A stretch of DNA of 64,000 nt from an uncultured Collinsella sp. (GCA_958415665.1 CATYZK010000001.1:62001-126000); one strand, 5' to 3'; positions 16,225 through 24,927 are shown, counted from the first letter of the stretch. Numbers and translations: made by a program. The notes: generated by a model not told the origin, from the letters alone.

Positions 16225-17082
16225 ATGGCACTTGTTACCACCGAAAAGATGCTCAAGGACGCTCAGGCCGGCCACTACGCCGTCGGCGCGTTCAATGTCG
16301 AGAACCTCGAGTTTGTTATGGCCGTTCTGGCCGCTGCCGAGGAGACCAAGTCCCCCGTCATCATGCAGACCACCCCGGGCACCATCAAGACCGCTGGCCT
16401 GGATTACTTCTACGGCATGGTCAAGGCTGCCGCCGAGCGTGCTTCCGTGCCCGTCGCTCTGCACCTCGATCACGGCGATGGCTATGACCGCTGCATGCAG
16501 GCCTTCCGCACTGGCTACACCTCTGTCATGATCGACGGTTCGCACGAGTCCTTCGAGGACAACATCGCCCTGACCAAGTCCGTCGCCGACGCTGGCCGCG
16601 CCATGGGCGTGCCCGTTGAGGCCGAGCTCGGCAAGGTCGGCGGCAAGGAGGACGACGGTCCCGCGGTTGAGGGCGAGAGCCCCTACACCGACCCCGCCGA
16701 GGCCAAGGAGTTCGTCGAGCGCACTGGCTGCACCTCCCTCGCTATTGGCGTTGGCACCAGCCACGGCGTGTACACGAGCGATCCGCACATCGAGCAGTCC
16801 GTGGTCAAGGCCATCCGCGACGCCGTCGACGTGCCGCTGGTCCTGCACGGCACCTCCGGTGTGCCCGACGAGCAGGTTGCCGAGGCTGTGAAGAACGGCA
16901 TCTGCAAGGTCAACTACGCCACCGAGCTGCGTCAGGCCTACACCAAGGGCTTCATGGCCTACATGGCCGAGAACCCCGCCTGCTTCGATCCCAAGAAGCC
17001 GGCCAAGGAGGGTATGCGTGAGATCACCGAGCTGGTTAAGATCCGCATGACCAACCTCAACTCCGTGGGCAAAGCAGAGTAA
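16225..17082 (+). CDS. Class II fructose/tagatose-bisphosphate aldolase
   Basis: 285-residue zinc aldolase. Catalytic/zinc motifs HLDHG (about residues 80-84), the His of GVGTSHGVY (about 178) and VLHGTSGVP (about 208), with IKVNYATE-type end (CKVNYATEL), are visible. Length and sequence style match GatY/KbaY/FbaA-like proteins. Cleaves fructose- or tagatose-1,6-bisphosphate to triose phosphates. Because lacD is missing from the lacABXC set, this protein may supply that step; it may equally be the glycolytic aldolase. ATG at 16225 with GAGAGGAG RBS is preferred to the much earlier in-frame ATG at 16036. Confidence 0.9.
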   Translation: MALVTTEKMLKDAQAGHYAVGAFNVENLEFVMAVLAAAEETKSPVIMQTTPGTIKTAGLDYFYGMVKAAAERASVPVALHLDHGDGYDRCMQAFRTGYTSVMIDGSHESFEDNIALTKSVADAGRAMGVPVEAELGKVGGKEDDGPAVEGESPYTDPAEAKEFVERTGCTSLAIGVGTSHGVYTSDPHIEQSVVKAIRDAVDVPLVLHGTSGVPDEQVAEAVKNGICKVNYATELRQAYTKGFMAYMAENPACFDPKKPAKEGMREITELVKIRMTNLNSVGKAE

Positions 17083-17106
17083 CAGCAAGGGTACTCCGAT
17101 CCCATC

Positions 17107-17257
17107 GGACGGTTTGGACGGGTCCCGTACTTAGTTTCCAAAACGTCCTCGCGCATGAAGGCCCCCGTTGTCTCGCTTCTTCGAAGCTTTGACAACGGGG
17201 GCCTTCGCGCTGCGGAATGATTTTGGAAACTAAGTACGGGACCCGTCCAAACCGTCC
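17107..17257. repeat. Nested long hairpin element, copy A
   Basis: Perfect 37-bp outer arms (17107-17143 and 17221-17257, starting GGACGGTTTGGACGGGTCCC) enclose an inner 15-bp stem (AAGGCCCCCGTTGTC, 17158-17172 and 17191-17205). The asymmetric parts, CGTCCTCGCGCATG on the left and CTGCGGAATG on the right, are shared with copies at 52590, 56799 and 62250. It separates convergent genes. Confidence 0.9.
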
Positions 17258-17309
17258 TGCTCAATCGCCCTTGTGGCGTTAGTGTCGGAAAAATAAGACG
17301 TGGCTTTTT

Positions 17310-17395
17310 GCCCCCTGCGGAAAGATTGGGGAACTAAGTCCTCGTCCCTCCCAAGTTGACCTTCTCGAGGTCGTCGCCCTTGTGGCGTTAGGGCG
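17310..17395. repeat. Degenerate partial duplicate of the right arm of copy A
   Basis: GCGGAAAGATTGGGGAACTAAGT and TCGCCCTTGTGGCGTTAG repeat in degraded form the sequence at 17212-17281. Confidence 0.6.
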
Positions 17396-17415
17396 GAAAG
17401 GGTGGAGCGCGTGGG

Positions 17416-18039
17416 TTACTTGGTTGATAAGGCTAGCAGGTCGTTGGGGGTTTTGAGGTTGTAGGTGGCGTTTGGGATGTCTTGGTGTGATCCCCATGCT
17501 GCTCGGGCAAAACTGACCCCTGCTGAAGTTGCACATTGTTCGTCGTAGACGGTGTCGCCAACGTAGATGACGCTGTTGGGGCTTGCGTCCGTACGTCGGA
17601 GATATTCGAGCATGGGTGCGGGCGAAGGCTTGTGTTCGGTTGTGTCTTCGACAAGGATGATGTGCTCAAAATACGTATCGAAGCCAAGGGGTGCAATTTC
17701 TTCTGCGTATTCGTCGCGCGCACGTGAGGAGACGATGCCAAGTTTGCAGCCGTTGTCGGAGAGTGTTGCGATGACTTCGTGCAAGCCGGGAAACACGCTG
17801 ATGGTGCTTTTAAAGCTGGCGGCAACTTGGCACCAGCGATCCAACGTTGCCTGCGAGTAGATCCCAAGTTTCTCAAGGGCATCCTTGCCGGGTATGCCGA
17901 GGGCAAATTCAAGCTCGTTTTGGGGGAGCGTTTTGCCGGTCTCTTCTTGGACTATCTGGGCAAGCGATGACAGAACGCTTTCTTCTGTATCTGCCAATGT
18001 TCCGTCAACGTCAAACACGACATGGTCGAATTGTTTCAT
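17416..18039 (-). CDS. HAD-superfamily phosphatase (phosphoglycolate phosphatase-like)
   Basis: 207-residue HAD hydrolase: motif I DVDGTLADTE (about residues 9-18), a helical cap, motif II S at VSSRARDE (about 105), motif III Lys in EHKPSP, motif IV GDTVYDE. Cytoplasmic phosphomonoesterase; substrate cannot be read from sequence. ATG at 18039 has a GAAAGGA RBS and is preferred to 18057. It lies close downstream of the AraC gene on the same strand (59 bases) and may be co-transcribed. Confidence 0.88.
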   Translation of the reverse strand: MKQFDHVVFDVDGTLADTEESVLSSLAQIVQEETGKTLPQNELEFALGIPGKDALEKLGIYSQATLDRWCQVAASFKSTISVFPGLHEVIATLSDNGCKLGIVSSRARDEYAEEIAPLGFDTYFEHIILVEDTTEHKPSPAPMLEYLRRTDASPNSVIYVGDTVYDEQCATSAGVSFARAAWGSHQDIPNATYNLKTPNDLLALSTK

Positions 18040-18098
18040 GGCATTCCTTTCTCTCATCTGTCTGATAGTGTGGGACAGGTGAGGTGGGAGCGCTAGCG

Positions 18099-19031
18099 TT
18101 ATTTCTGCCCCGTAGTATCGAAATTCTGCCTCATGGCTCGATACTCAGAAGGGGTACAGCCAATTTGTTCCTTGAATACCTGCCCAAGGTGGCTCGCCGT
18201 TGCAAAGCCGCATTGGTGAGCGATCGTCTGTACCGTTCGCGTGGTGTGCGTCAAGAGCGTGCAAGCGCGGGTGATGCGGTATGCGCGTAGATACGCGGCT
18301 GGGGTTGTTCCCGCGCAAGCTTTGATGGTGCGATAGCAATCTCTTTCGCTGATGCCGACCGCGGATGCAATTTGGGGAACATCTATGCTGTCTGCATAGT
18401 TTGTGCGGATGTAGTCCAGAATTTCCCTGAACCGAACATCGCGGCTGGTCATCAAAGAACTATTGTCCAAAGCGAATTGTGGTTCAGCCTTGGCATAGAT
18501 CTGAATCCAGAGTTCTGACAGGCTATTTCGAAGCGCCATCTCGTTCTGCGGCTGTTGAAGATTGTGGTTAAAGGAGCTCTTCAGCAAATCGATAAAGGGC
18601 ATATCGTCGGGATTGGTGGGCGACCATTTGAGCACATCGACGCCTCGACATTGAAGCAATGGATTGATGTAGCGCTTTTGGAGACGTCCCGCGGGATCGC
18701 CGAGCATTGACGGCTGAAAGATATGCAGCATTTGAATGGCTGGCGCCGAATTGGGTGATTGCAGGGTGCTGTGCAAAACGCCGCCGTTGATAAAGCCGGC
18801 GGACCCTTCCTCAAAGCGCATGTGCTCATGAGTCGCATGCGTGCGATAGTCAATTGCTCCCTGTTCCATGTAGAAAAGCTCAACTTCGGAATGCCAGTGC
18901 CAGGGGACGGAATTGCCCGGATAGCGAGCGAATTCTGCGCGTTCGGCAATATAGGGCCAGTCTTCGGCAGTCTCGGGAAACGCTTCCTCGCGTCCTCCGC
19001 GGTGCAATTCTATGTGATCCATGTTTCGCAT
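18099..19031 (-). CDS. AraC-family transcriptional regulator
   Basis: 310-residue regulator. The N-terminal half is cupin-like (residues about 30-130, WHWHSEVELFYMEQG), a probable ligand pocket; the C-terminal 100 residues carry two helix-turn-helices (IDVPQIASAVGISERDCYR and TVQTIAHQCGFATASHLGQVF, ending GCTPSEYR). Likely controls neighbouring genes or the HAD phosphatase; the effector is unknown. RBS is weak. Confidence 0.92.
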   Translation of the reverse strand: MRNMDHIELHRGGREEAFPETAEDWPYIAERAEFARYPGNSVPWHWHSEVELFYMEQGAIDYRTHATHEHMRFEEGSAGFINGGVLHSTLQSPNSAPAIQMLHIFQPSMLGDPAGRLQKRYINPLLQCRGVDVLKWSPTNPDDMPFIDLLKSSFNHNLQQPQNEMALRNSLSELWIQIYAKAEPQFALDNSSLMTSRDVRFREILDYIRTNYADSIDVPQIASAVGISERDCYRTIKACAGTTPAAYLRAYRITRACTLLTHTTRTVQTIAHQCGFATASHLGQVFKEQIGCTPSEYRAMRQNFDTTGQK

Positions 19032-19056
19032 GGCATCAGTATAAAGCGCGATGGGC

Positions 19057-19266
19057 TTAGATTGCTCTTGCCTGTTCGGGGAACGCCTTGTCTAGGGATG
19101 CTTGGAGCTTTTCGAAGGATGCTCGTAAGTTGAGGCTCTGATCGGCTGAGCGCTTGGTTTTTGTGGTGGGGGAGTCGAGGAGACCGTTTCTCTGTGTCGG
19201 GGGGAAGGAGAAAAGGTTTGCATGTTTTAGGGATGGCTGCTGTGCTGCGTCATTGGAAGAATGCAT
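19057..19266 (-). CDS. Possible small protein, unassigned
   Basis: 69-residue frame preceded by GAGGAGG about 10 bases before ATG. Polar, alanine-rich, no recognisable domain. It sits between AraC and the NUDIX-Vsr gene. The rest of 19267-19519 shows no convincing gene. Likely spurious unless transcription is shown. Confidence 0.25.
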   Translation of the reverse strand: MHSSNDAAQQPSLKHANLFSFPPTQRNGLLDSPTTKTKRSADQSLNLRASFEKLQASLDKAFPEQARAI

Positions 19267-19519
19267 GCTTATGCGGCCTCCTCGATGTCCACCAAAAGGT
19301 TGCGCACGGGGTGTGCTGCTAGGTCCCGTGCGTTGGCAGTATTATGCCGCGGACGCCGCAAAGAAGCGCTAAAGAAAGGCTTAACCTGGTTTGGTGTTAC
19401 GATGAAACTGCAGGTCAGAGGTATTGAGTAACACTCCTGAAAGGTTTTGGGCTTAAGGGCTTTCTAAGGTTTGTGACGTGGATGTGGCGCGGACGTACGG
19501 AGCGTGTGAATGCACGCTG

Positions 19520-20509
19520 TTAGCGCTGCGGCTCTGCGGCGCGCACCTGCTCGATGACCTTTTCCATCGTGGCGTCGATGCGGTCTTTTTTGAGCTCGCA
19601 TTCCCAGATGGTTATGGGTGTCCAGCCCATTTGAGTGAGTGCTGCCACGGCAGCGCGGTCGCGTTCGACGTTGCGACGGAACTTTGCCTCCCAAAACTCA
19701 ACGTTGCGCTTGGGCTGGCTAGGGTTGCACTTGGGGCAGCGGTGCCAAAAGCAGCCGTTGACGAAGATGGCGATCTTGCGTCCAGGAAAGGCGATGTCGG
19801 GCTTGCCGGGAACCTTCCATTCCAGGCGATAGCCGGTGAGGCCCGCTGCGCGCAGGCGCTGACGAACGAGCAGCTCGGGCTTGGTATTGGCGCGCTTGTT
19901 GCCCTTCATGGACTTTTTGATGGCGGCGCGACGGCGGACCAGTTCGCGCTCGTCAGCGGAGAGGTCCGAGGTATCGATGCCGTCGAGCAGACCTGGTTTG
20001 GGGCGTTTTTTGCTACGGCGCTTAGGTGCGCGCTTGGGTTTGGTAGCGGGGTGTTCGGTCGTGGCGGCCTCGGCGTCGTTGACAGTGCCGTTGGACTCAA
20101 GCCGGTCTTCCTTCAGCTCAATCAGGGCATCAATGAGCCCCTTGTCGGCGGGCATCCATTCCACCGTGGCAAGCGAGGTGCGCGGAATCCAGCGGATATC
20201 GAGCTGACGGTCGTGCTTCTGGGGCTCGCCGGACTCTTTGACCAGCGAGCAGTAATAGCACTCCATTGAGAGATGAAAATCGGGGTAGTCATACTCAACG
20301 GTGTAGAAATCGCGTAGGTTGGTGACTTTTACCTGCAGCTCTTCCATGAGCTCGCGGCGCACGGCGTCTTCGGGCGTCTCGCCGCGCATGATCTTGCCAC
20401 CGGGAAACTCCCAAAGTCCCTGCATGTCGCCATAGCCGCGCTGCACGGCAAGCAGCTCGTCAGATCCTTCCTTGCGAATGATCCCAGCGGCAACATGAAC
20501 AGTCTTCAA
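19520..20509 (-). CDS. NUDIX hydrolase fused to Vsr-like mismatch endonuclease
   Basis: 329-residue two-domain protein. Residues 1-130 are a MutT-type NUDIX domain: nudix box from Gly38 (GGKIMRGETPEDAVRREL) with Glu56-Glu57, although the usual Gly after EE is Gln59. A basic linker (about 150-172, KPKRAPKRRSKKRPKP) leads to a Vsr domain (about 190-320): PGKPDIAF with catalytic Asp238, FVNGCFWHRC, FWEAKFRRNVERD and IWECEL. Vsr nicks at T:G mismatches; MutT-type NUDIX enzymes remove oxidised dNTPs. Start is TTG at 20509 with RBS GAGAGGA; the ATG-initiated frame from 21094 would run antisense through the ABC gene. No dcm-type methylase is adjacent. Confidence 0.88.
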   Translation of the reverse strand: MKTVHVAAGIIRKEGSDELLAVQRGYGDMQGLWEFPGGKIMRGETPEDAVRRELMEELQVKVTNLRDFYTVEYDYPDFHLSMECYYCSLVKESGEPQKHDRQLDIRWIPRTSLATVEWMPADKGLIDALIELKEDRLESNGTVNDAEAATTEHPATKPKRAPKRRSKKRPKPGLLDGIDTSDLSADERELVRRRAAIKKSMKGNKRANTKPELLVRQRLRAAGLTGYRLEWKVPGKPDIAFPGRKIAIFVNGCFWHRCPKCNPSQPKRNVEFWEAKFRRNVERDRAAVAALTQMGWTPITIWECELKKDRIDATMEKVIEQVRAAEPQR

Positions 20510-20657
20510 CAGGAGTCCTCTCTCAACATCAACAAGTGACAGGCTAGCTACCCGTACCTTACACAACGGTAAGGCAAGCGTAAGCCATATCGATGGTAGC
20601 CGACTCGTCTTCTTGCGACTATAGATGCCGTAGACTAATCGCAAGAAAGGACTCGGT

Positions 20658-21443
20658 ATGCAAACCACGCACATGGCGACCCCGGTACTGGAGGTCGCGC
20701 ATCTCGAAAAGGTATATGGCGCGCTGGGCAATGTGACCCGCGCGCTCAACGACGTCAGCTTTACCGTCAACCGCGGCGAATTTGTTGGCATCATGGGCGC
20801 CTCGGGCTCGGGCAAGTCGACGTTGCTCAACTGCGTCTCGACCATCGATAGCGCCACGAGCGGCACCATCCGCATCAACGGCCAGGACGTGACGCGCATG
20901 AAGCAGGCCAAGCTCTCGCAGTTCCGCCGCGAGGAGCTCGGCTTTATCTTCCAGGACTCCAACCTGCTCGATACGCTCACGGCGCGCGAGAACATCGCCC
21001 TGCCGCTCACCATCGCCCGCACAAACTCGGCAGAGATCTCGACCCGCGTGCAGGATGTGGCAGCGCGCCTGTCTATAAGCCAGGTGCTCGACAAGTACCC
21101 CTACCAGATGTCCGGCGGTCAGCAGCAGCGCGTTGCCGCGGCTCGCGCGCTCGTCACTGACCCCACCATGATCATGGCCGACGAGCCCACCGGCGCCCTC
21201 GATTCCAAGAGCGCTCGCCTGCTGCTCGAGAGCCTGGAAGCCCTCAACCGCCGCCTGCGTGCCACGGTGCTCATGGTCACGCACGACAGCTTTGCCGCCA
21301 GCTACACGAGCCGTGTGCTGTTCATTCGCGACGGCAAGATCTTTACCGAGCTGCGCCGCGGCGACACCGACCGCCGAGAGTTCTTCGACCGCATTATGGA
21401 GGTCGTTGCCATGATGGGCGGTGAGGGCTCCGATGCTCTGTAA
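20658..21443 (+). CDS. ABC transporter ATP-binding protein (BceA/MacB type)
   Basis: 261-residue ATPase: Walker A GASGSGKS (about residues 50-57), signature MSGGQQQRVAAARAL (about 154-168), Walker B MIMADEPTGAL. Pairs with the FtsX-type permease that overlaps it by 11 bases. The BceAB group exports or senses peptide antibiotics. RBS AAAGGA precedes ATG. Confidence 0.93.
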   Translation: MQTTHMATPVLEVAHLEKVYGALGNVTRALNDVSFTVNRGEFVGIMGASGSGKSTLLNCVSTIDSATSGTIRINGQDVTRMKQAKLSQFRREELGFIFQDSNLLDTLTARENIALPLTIARTNSAEISTRVQDVAARLSISQVLDKYPYQMSGGQQQRVAAARALVTDPTMIMADEPTGALDSKSARLLLESLEALNRRLRATVLMVTHDSFAASYTSRVLFIRDGKIFTELRRGDTDRREFFDRIMEVVAMMGGEGSDAL

Positions 21444-23634
21444 ACTCGCTTGGGGCAACGTCCGCCGCGCCGGCCGCGACTACCTCGTCTACCTTTTGAC
21501 GCTCACCCTGGGCGTCACGGTCTTCTATGCCTTTAACACCGTCTCGATGCAGGTCGACATCGCCGGCATCGATGAAGAGGGCTTGGCGCAGGTTATGGGC
21601 AGCATGCTCGGCTACCTGACGTACTTTTTGGCCGGTGTCATGGCCTTTTTGATGGTGTACGCCAATAACTTCATCATGAAACGCCGCAAGAAGGAGTTTT
21701 GCCTGTACCAGGTGCTCGGCATGGGGCGCGGGCGCGTAGCCACGATTATGGCGCTCGAGACCGTGATCGTTTCGGTCGTGGCCTTTGTCGCCGGCATTGT
21801 GCTGGGCGTGGGGCTCTCCCAGCTCATGACGTTCTTTACGGCCTCGCTCTTTAAGACGCAGATCGCCAATTTCCACTTCTTCTTCTCGGTGCATGCGTTC
21901 AACCTGACCCTTGCCTGCATGCTCGTAATGTTTGTGCTCACGCTACTGCTGAACCTGCGCGCCGTGCGTCGCACCAAGCTCATTGAGCTTATGGGTGCCG
22001 AGCGTCGCAACGAGAGCATCAAGACCCGCAACCCCTGGATCGCGATTGCCATCTTTGCCGTGGGCGTGGTGCTTGTGGGCGTGGCCTATTACCGTCTGCT
22101 ACGTGATGGGTTCCCGCTAACCGCGACGGACAGCAAGCTGCAAGAGGCCATGAGCCAGTTTGGCATTACGACCGCTATGGTTACAGTGGGTACCTTTGCG
22201 CTGTTCTGGGGACTCTCGGGCATGCTTATCAAGCTGCTGCAGAGCCTGCGCAGCGTGTATTGGCGCGGCCTCAATATGTTTACCGTGCGTCAGCTTTCGG
22301 CCAAGGTCAATACGGTGTGCTTTTCGATGGGTGTCATCGCGATGATCCTGTTTTTGGCCATCACCTCGGTGACGTGCGGTATGTCTATTGCCAATGTGAT
22401 GAACGAAAACCTGGAGCGCTATAACCCTGTTGACGTGTCTCAGACGTATGTCTATTACACGCCCGAAACGCTCGACTACTACAAGGAGTATGTCAATCCG
22501 TCTGAGGCCGATCGCATGGTGCTGGCCGATGCAACGGTCGATTTGTACGCTGCATGGCATGGTGAGCGCAAGTCGGCGGACAACAACGACGAGACCGGCA
22601 AGAAGGTCAATATCGCCGATGTTGCCGGTGAGCATGTGCAGATCGATTCGTATCTGAGTTACCCGCTTGGCGGCTCGGGCCCCTCGGTGGTGGCGGGTGA
22701 GATGTGCAAGGCCATGGGCGAAAAGCTTCCCAAGGCGCTCGAGGGAAGCAACGCCGATGCGATGGGTCTGTTTGTGACGCCGGCGAGCCAGTACAACAAA
22801 CTGCGCCAGATGATGGGCGAGGAGCCGGTGAACATTGGCCACGACCAGTATCTGCTCACGTGTGATATGGGCGGTGAGCTGGGCGACCTGTACACCAAGT
22901 ATATGGCTGGCGGCCATGCCCTTACCTTGGGCGGGCATACGCTCAAGCCCGCAACCGATAAGTCGGACGAGGACACGGCGGCCATCGCCAACTCGGCGAT
23001 GGGCAGCAATCCCGGTACCGTGGTCGTAGCCGATGAGCTGCTGTCCCAGCTTAATCTGCAGCCGTATGCCAGTAATCTGCTCGTTAATTACAAACAGGGT
23101 ATGGATACGACCGAGGCAGACGAGAGCATTAAATACACCTTGCTCGATAATCTGCTCGTTGACGGCAAGAAGCCGGGGTCGTGGGGAGTCTTCATCACGC
23201 GTTCCGAGATGTACACGCAAGCAGCGCAGATGAACGGCATGATTAGCTATCTGGCCATCTACATTGGCTTTGTACTGGTCGTTGCGTGCGCGGCGATACT
23301 GTCGATCCAGCAGCTCTCCAATGTGGCCGACGGCAGCCGCAGCTATCGTGTGCTGGCACAGATCGGCTGTGACGACCGCCAGATTCGCCATTCGGTGATG
23401 GCGCAGCAAGCGGTATTCTTCCTGTTCCCGCTGGCAGTGGGCCTGGCGCACTCCTTCGTGGCGCTCAAGGTGATCATTGAGCTGGTGAGCGTGTTCGGCA
23501 ACATGAGCATCGCCGGTACCGTGGGCCTCACCTGTGCAATCTTCCTGGCGGCCTATGGTGGTTACTTCCTGGTGACCTACCTCATGAGCACCGGCATGGT
23601 ACAAGCCGCCATCGCCACCCGCTACAGCGAGTAA
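21433..23634 (+). CDS. ABC transporter permease (BceB-like, FtsX domain)
   Basis: 733-residue permease with the BceB topology: membrane segments in the first ~300 residues, a large extracytoplasmic region (about 350-600, rich in acidic and polar residues), and a final group of hydrophobic segments (about 610-720) forming the second FtsX domain. ATG at 21433 overlaps the ATPase gene; a GTG at 21421 is an alternative. Usually accompanied by a BceRS two-component system; none is adjacent here. Likely antimicrobial-peptide resistance. Confidence 0.92.
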   Translation: MLCKLAWGNVRRAGRDYLVYLLTLTLGVTVFYAFNTVSMQVDIAGIDEEGLAQVMGSMLGYLTYFLAGVMAFLMVYANNFIMKRRKKEFCLYQVLGMGRGRVATIMALETVIVSVVAFVAGIVLGVGLSQLMTFFTASLFKTQIANFHFFFSVHAFNLTLACMLVMFVLTLLLNLRAVRRTKLIELMGAERRNESIKTRNPWIAIAIFAVGVVLVGVAYYRLLRDGFPLTATDSKLQEAMSQFGITTAMVTVGTFALFWGLSGMLIKLLQSLRSVYWRGLNMFTVRQLSAKVNTVCFSMGVIAMILFLAITSVTCGMSIANVMNENLERYNPVDVSQTYVYYTPETLDYYKEYVNPSEADRMVLADATVDLYAAWHGERKSADNNDETGKKVNIADVAGEHVQIDSYLSYPLGGSGPSVVAGEMCKAMGEKLPKALEGSNADAMGLFVTPASQYNKLRQMMGEEPVNIGHDQYLLTCDMGGELGDLYTKYMAGGHALTLGGHTLKPATDKSDEDTAAIANSAMGSNPGTVVVADELLSQLNLQPYASNLLVNYKQGMDTTEADESIKYTLLDNLLVDGKKPGSWGVFITRSEMYTQAAQMNGMISYLAIYIGFVLVVACAAILSIQQLSNVADGSRSYRVLAQIGCDDRQIRHSVMAQQAVFFLFPLAVGLAHSFVALKVIIELVSVFGNMSIAGTVGLTCAIFLAAYGGYFLVTYLMSTGMVQAAIATRYSE

Positions 23635-23671
23635 CAAGCCGGTAAAACCGTCGCAAAATCAGAGGCGTATG

Positions 23672-23716
23672 ACCGCCGCGAAGGGACCAGGGGCCCTTTC
23701 GCGGCGGTATTTTGCC
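23672..23716 (+). terminator. Intrinsic terminator of the ABC transporter genes
   Basis: ACCGCCGCGAAGGG / CCCTTTCGCGGCGGT followed by ATTTTG. Confidence 0.85.
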
Positions 23717-23737
23717 TATCTGGTGCGTCTCGGATGC

Positions 23738-23856
23738 AAGTGAGTAGACTTTTTTGAACTTGCCGAGCACATCACGACAAATGATCGATAAAACCGCAGG
23801 TCAGGGCTGTGGCGTTTTAGGGCGTGCTTGGCCTCCTGTAAAAAGCCTACTCACTT
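23738..23856. repeat. Inverted repeat with 17-bp arms
   Basis: AAGTGAGTAGACTTTTT (23738-23754) pairs at 16/17 with 23840-23856 across 85 bases. Occupies most of the 327-base gap between convergent genes. Confidence 0.75.
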
Positions 23857-23918
23857 AGTTTTTCTGCTAGAAGATCGCCACGAGGGAAAACAGCTCTCTC
23901 GCGGCGGTTGGCGTTTGC

Positions 23919-23961
23919 CCAGATAAAACCTACCAAAATAAACCTGTCCCTTTTTGGCAGG
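23919..23961. repeat. 43-bp dispersed repeat, copy 1
   Basis: CCAGATAAAACCTACCAAAA...GGCAGG; the reverse complement occurs at 42401-42443 with 2 mismatches in 43. It overlaps the end of the LuxR-regulator transcript. Confidence 0.85.
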
Positions 23962-24927
23962 CTAGCGCTTCCAAAAGTGGAGGATCAGCGTGGTGCGGTT
24001 TTGCTGCTCGGTTTTGACCAGGATGTTATGGATGTGGGTTTTGACGGTGCCCACGGCAAGGAATAGCTCGTCAGCGATCTCTTGGTTCGACTTGCCCAGC
24101 ACGACCAAACGCATGACCTCGGTCTCGCGGTTGGAAAGCTTGTAGGCGTTGCGGTAGAAGGGCATCTGCTCTTCGATGTGTCGATCAAGATCGCTGACAT
24201 TCTTTTCCTCGGGTGCCTCCTGCATGCGGATCGAAAGCACGTGATACGCGTAGATAATCAGCAGGATGGCAAAGTAGCAAGCGAAGACGTTCTCGCTAAA
24301 GTTGCGCTCGGACAGGTACAACTGCAGCCAAGAGGGCGCCAGGCTCATGGGAACCACCAAGATGTTGTAGAAGTCCTCGGCAACGATGCAGCCAACCAGA
24401 ATGGCGCCGATAATCAGATGCTTTCGCTGGTTGTTGACACGTGCCTTCAGCTCAACCTTCGTACTCTTGTGAGCCGTCCAAAAGATATACAGTCCCACAA
24501 AGACAAGGAACACCTGACGCATCGTGTAGTAAAGCCACTGGTGCATGGGACCGTTGGGGGCGGCGACGATAATCAGCAGCTCGCTCAACAAAAACGTTGC
24601 GACGGGGATAACGAACTGCTTTTTAGAATGCTTATCGAGCAAGTCCATGGCAATGAGCCAAATAAAAGCCTGTGAAGCGGTCGCCACAAGGGTCCGCAAC
24701 ACAGGCATGGTAATTGAGTAATAGTCGCTGGCCGGAAAACTCTGGTTTTGCAACGTGTATTCAAAAAAGAAGATCTCGGTCATCTCGATGGCATAGCAAA
24801 TAAAAACGCCGCTGCCATAAATAAAGAAGCGTCGACGGGACGAGGCATAGGCGGCAAGCGAAAGCACTGCCGTCACAATACAGATAACCAGTATTGCTAG
24901 GGTATAGAAGAACATGAGCGTGTTCAT
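23962..24927 (-). CDS. Membrane-bound LuxR-type regulator (AguR-like)
   Basis: 321-residue one-component regulator: about seven membrane segments in residues 5-235 and a C-terminal LuxR/GerE helix-turn-helix (about 255-318, LSNRETEVMRLVVLGKSNQE...VGTVKTHIHNI). Lactic-acid-bacterial AguR has the same membrane-plus-LuxR layout and activates agmatine deiminase genes in response to agmatine. It is divergent from the putrescine carbamoyltransferase gene, which supports an AguR-like role (inference). RBS AGGACGG precedes ATG. Confidence 0.88.
   Translation of the reverse strand: MNTLMFFYTLAILVICIVTAVLSLAAYASSRRRFFIYGSGVFICYAIEMTEIFFFEYTLQNQSFPASDYYSITMPVLRTLVATASQAFIWLIAMDLLDKHSKKQFVIPVATFLLSELLIIVAAPNGPMHQWLYYTMRQVFLVFVGLYIFWTAHKSTKVELKARVNNQRKHLIIGAILVGCIVAEDFYNILVVPMSLAPSWLQLYLSERNFSENVFACYFAILLIIYAYHVLSIRMQEAPEEKNVSDLDRHIEEQMPFYRNAYKLSNRETEVMRLVVLGKSNQEIADELFLAVGTVKTHIHNILVKTEQQNRTTLILHFWKR

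Noticed and set aside
16036..17082. 348-residue version of the aldolase
   Set aside because: The extra 63 residues show no family similarity; the RBS and conserved start are at 16225.
17416..18057. Upstream ATG at 18057 for the HAD phosphatase
   Set aside because: ATG at 18039 has a better-spaced GAAAGGA RBS and the normal family N-terminus.
19520..21094. A 524-residue frame spanning the NUDIX-Vsr gene and beyond
   Set aside because: Its first ~195 residues run antisense through the ABC ATPase gene; the TTG at 20509 with an RBS gives the natural start.
22117..23637. 506-residue minus-strand frame opposite the BceB-like permease
   Set aside because: Histidine/arginine-rich antisense shadow typical of high-GC coding DNA; no RBS or domain.
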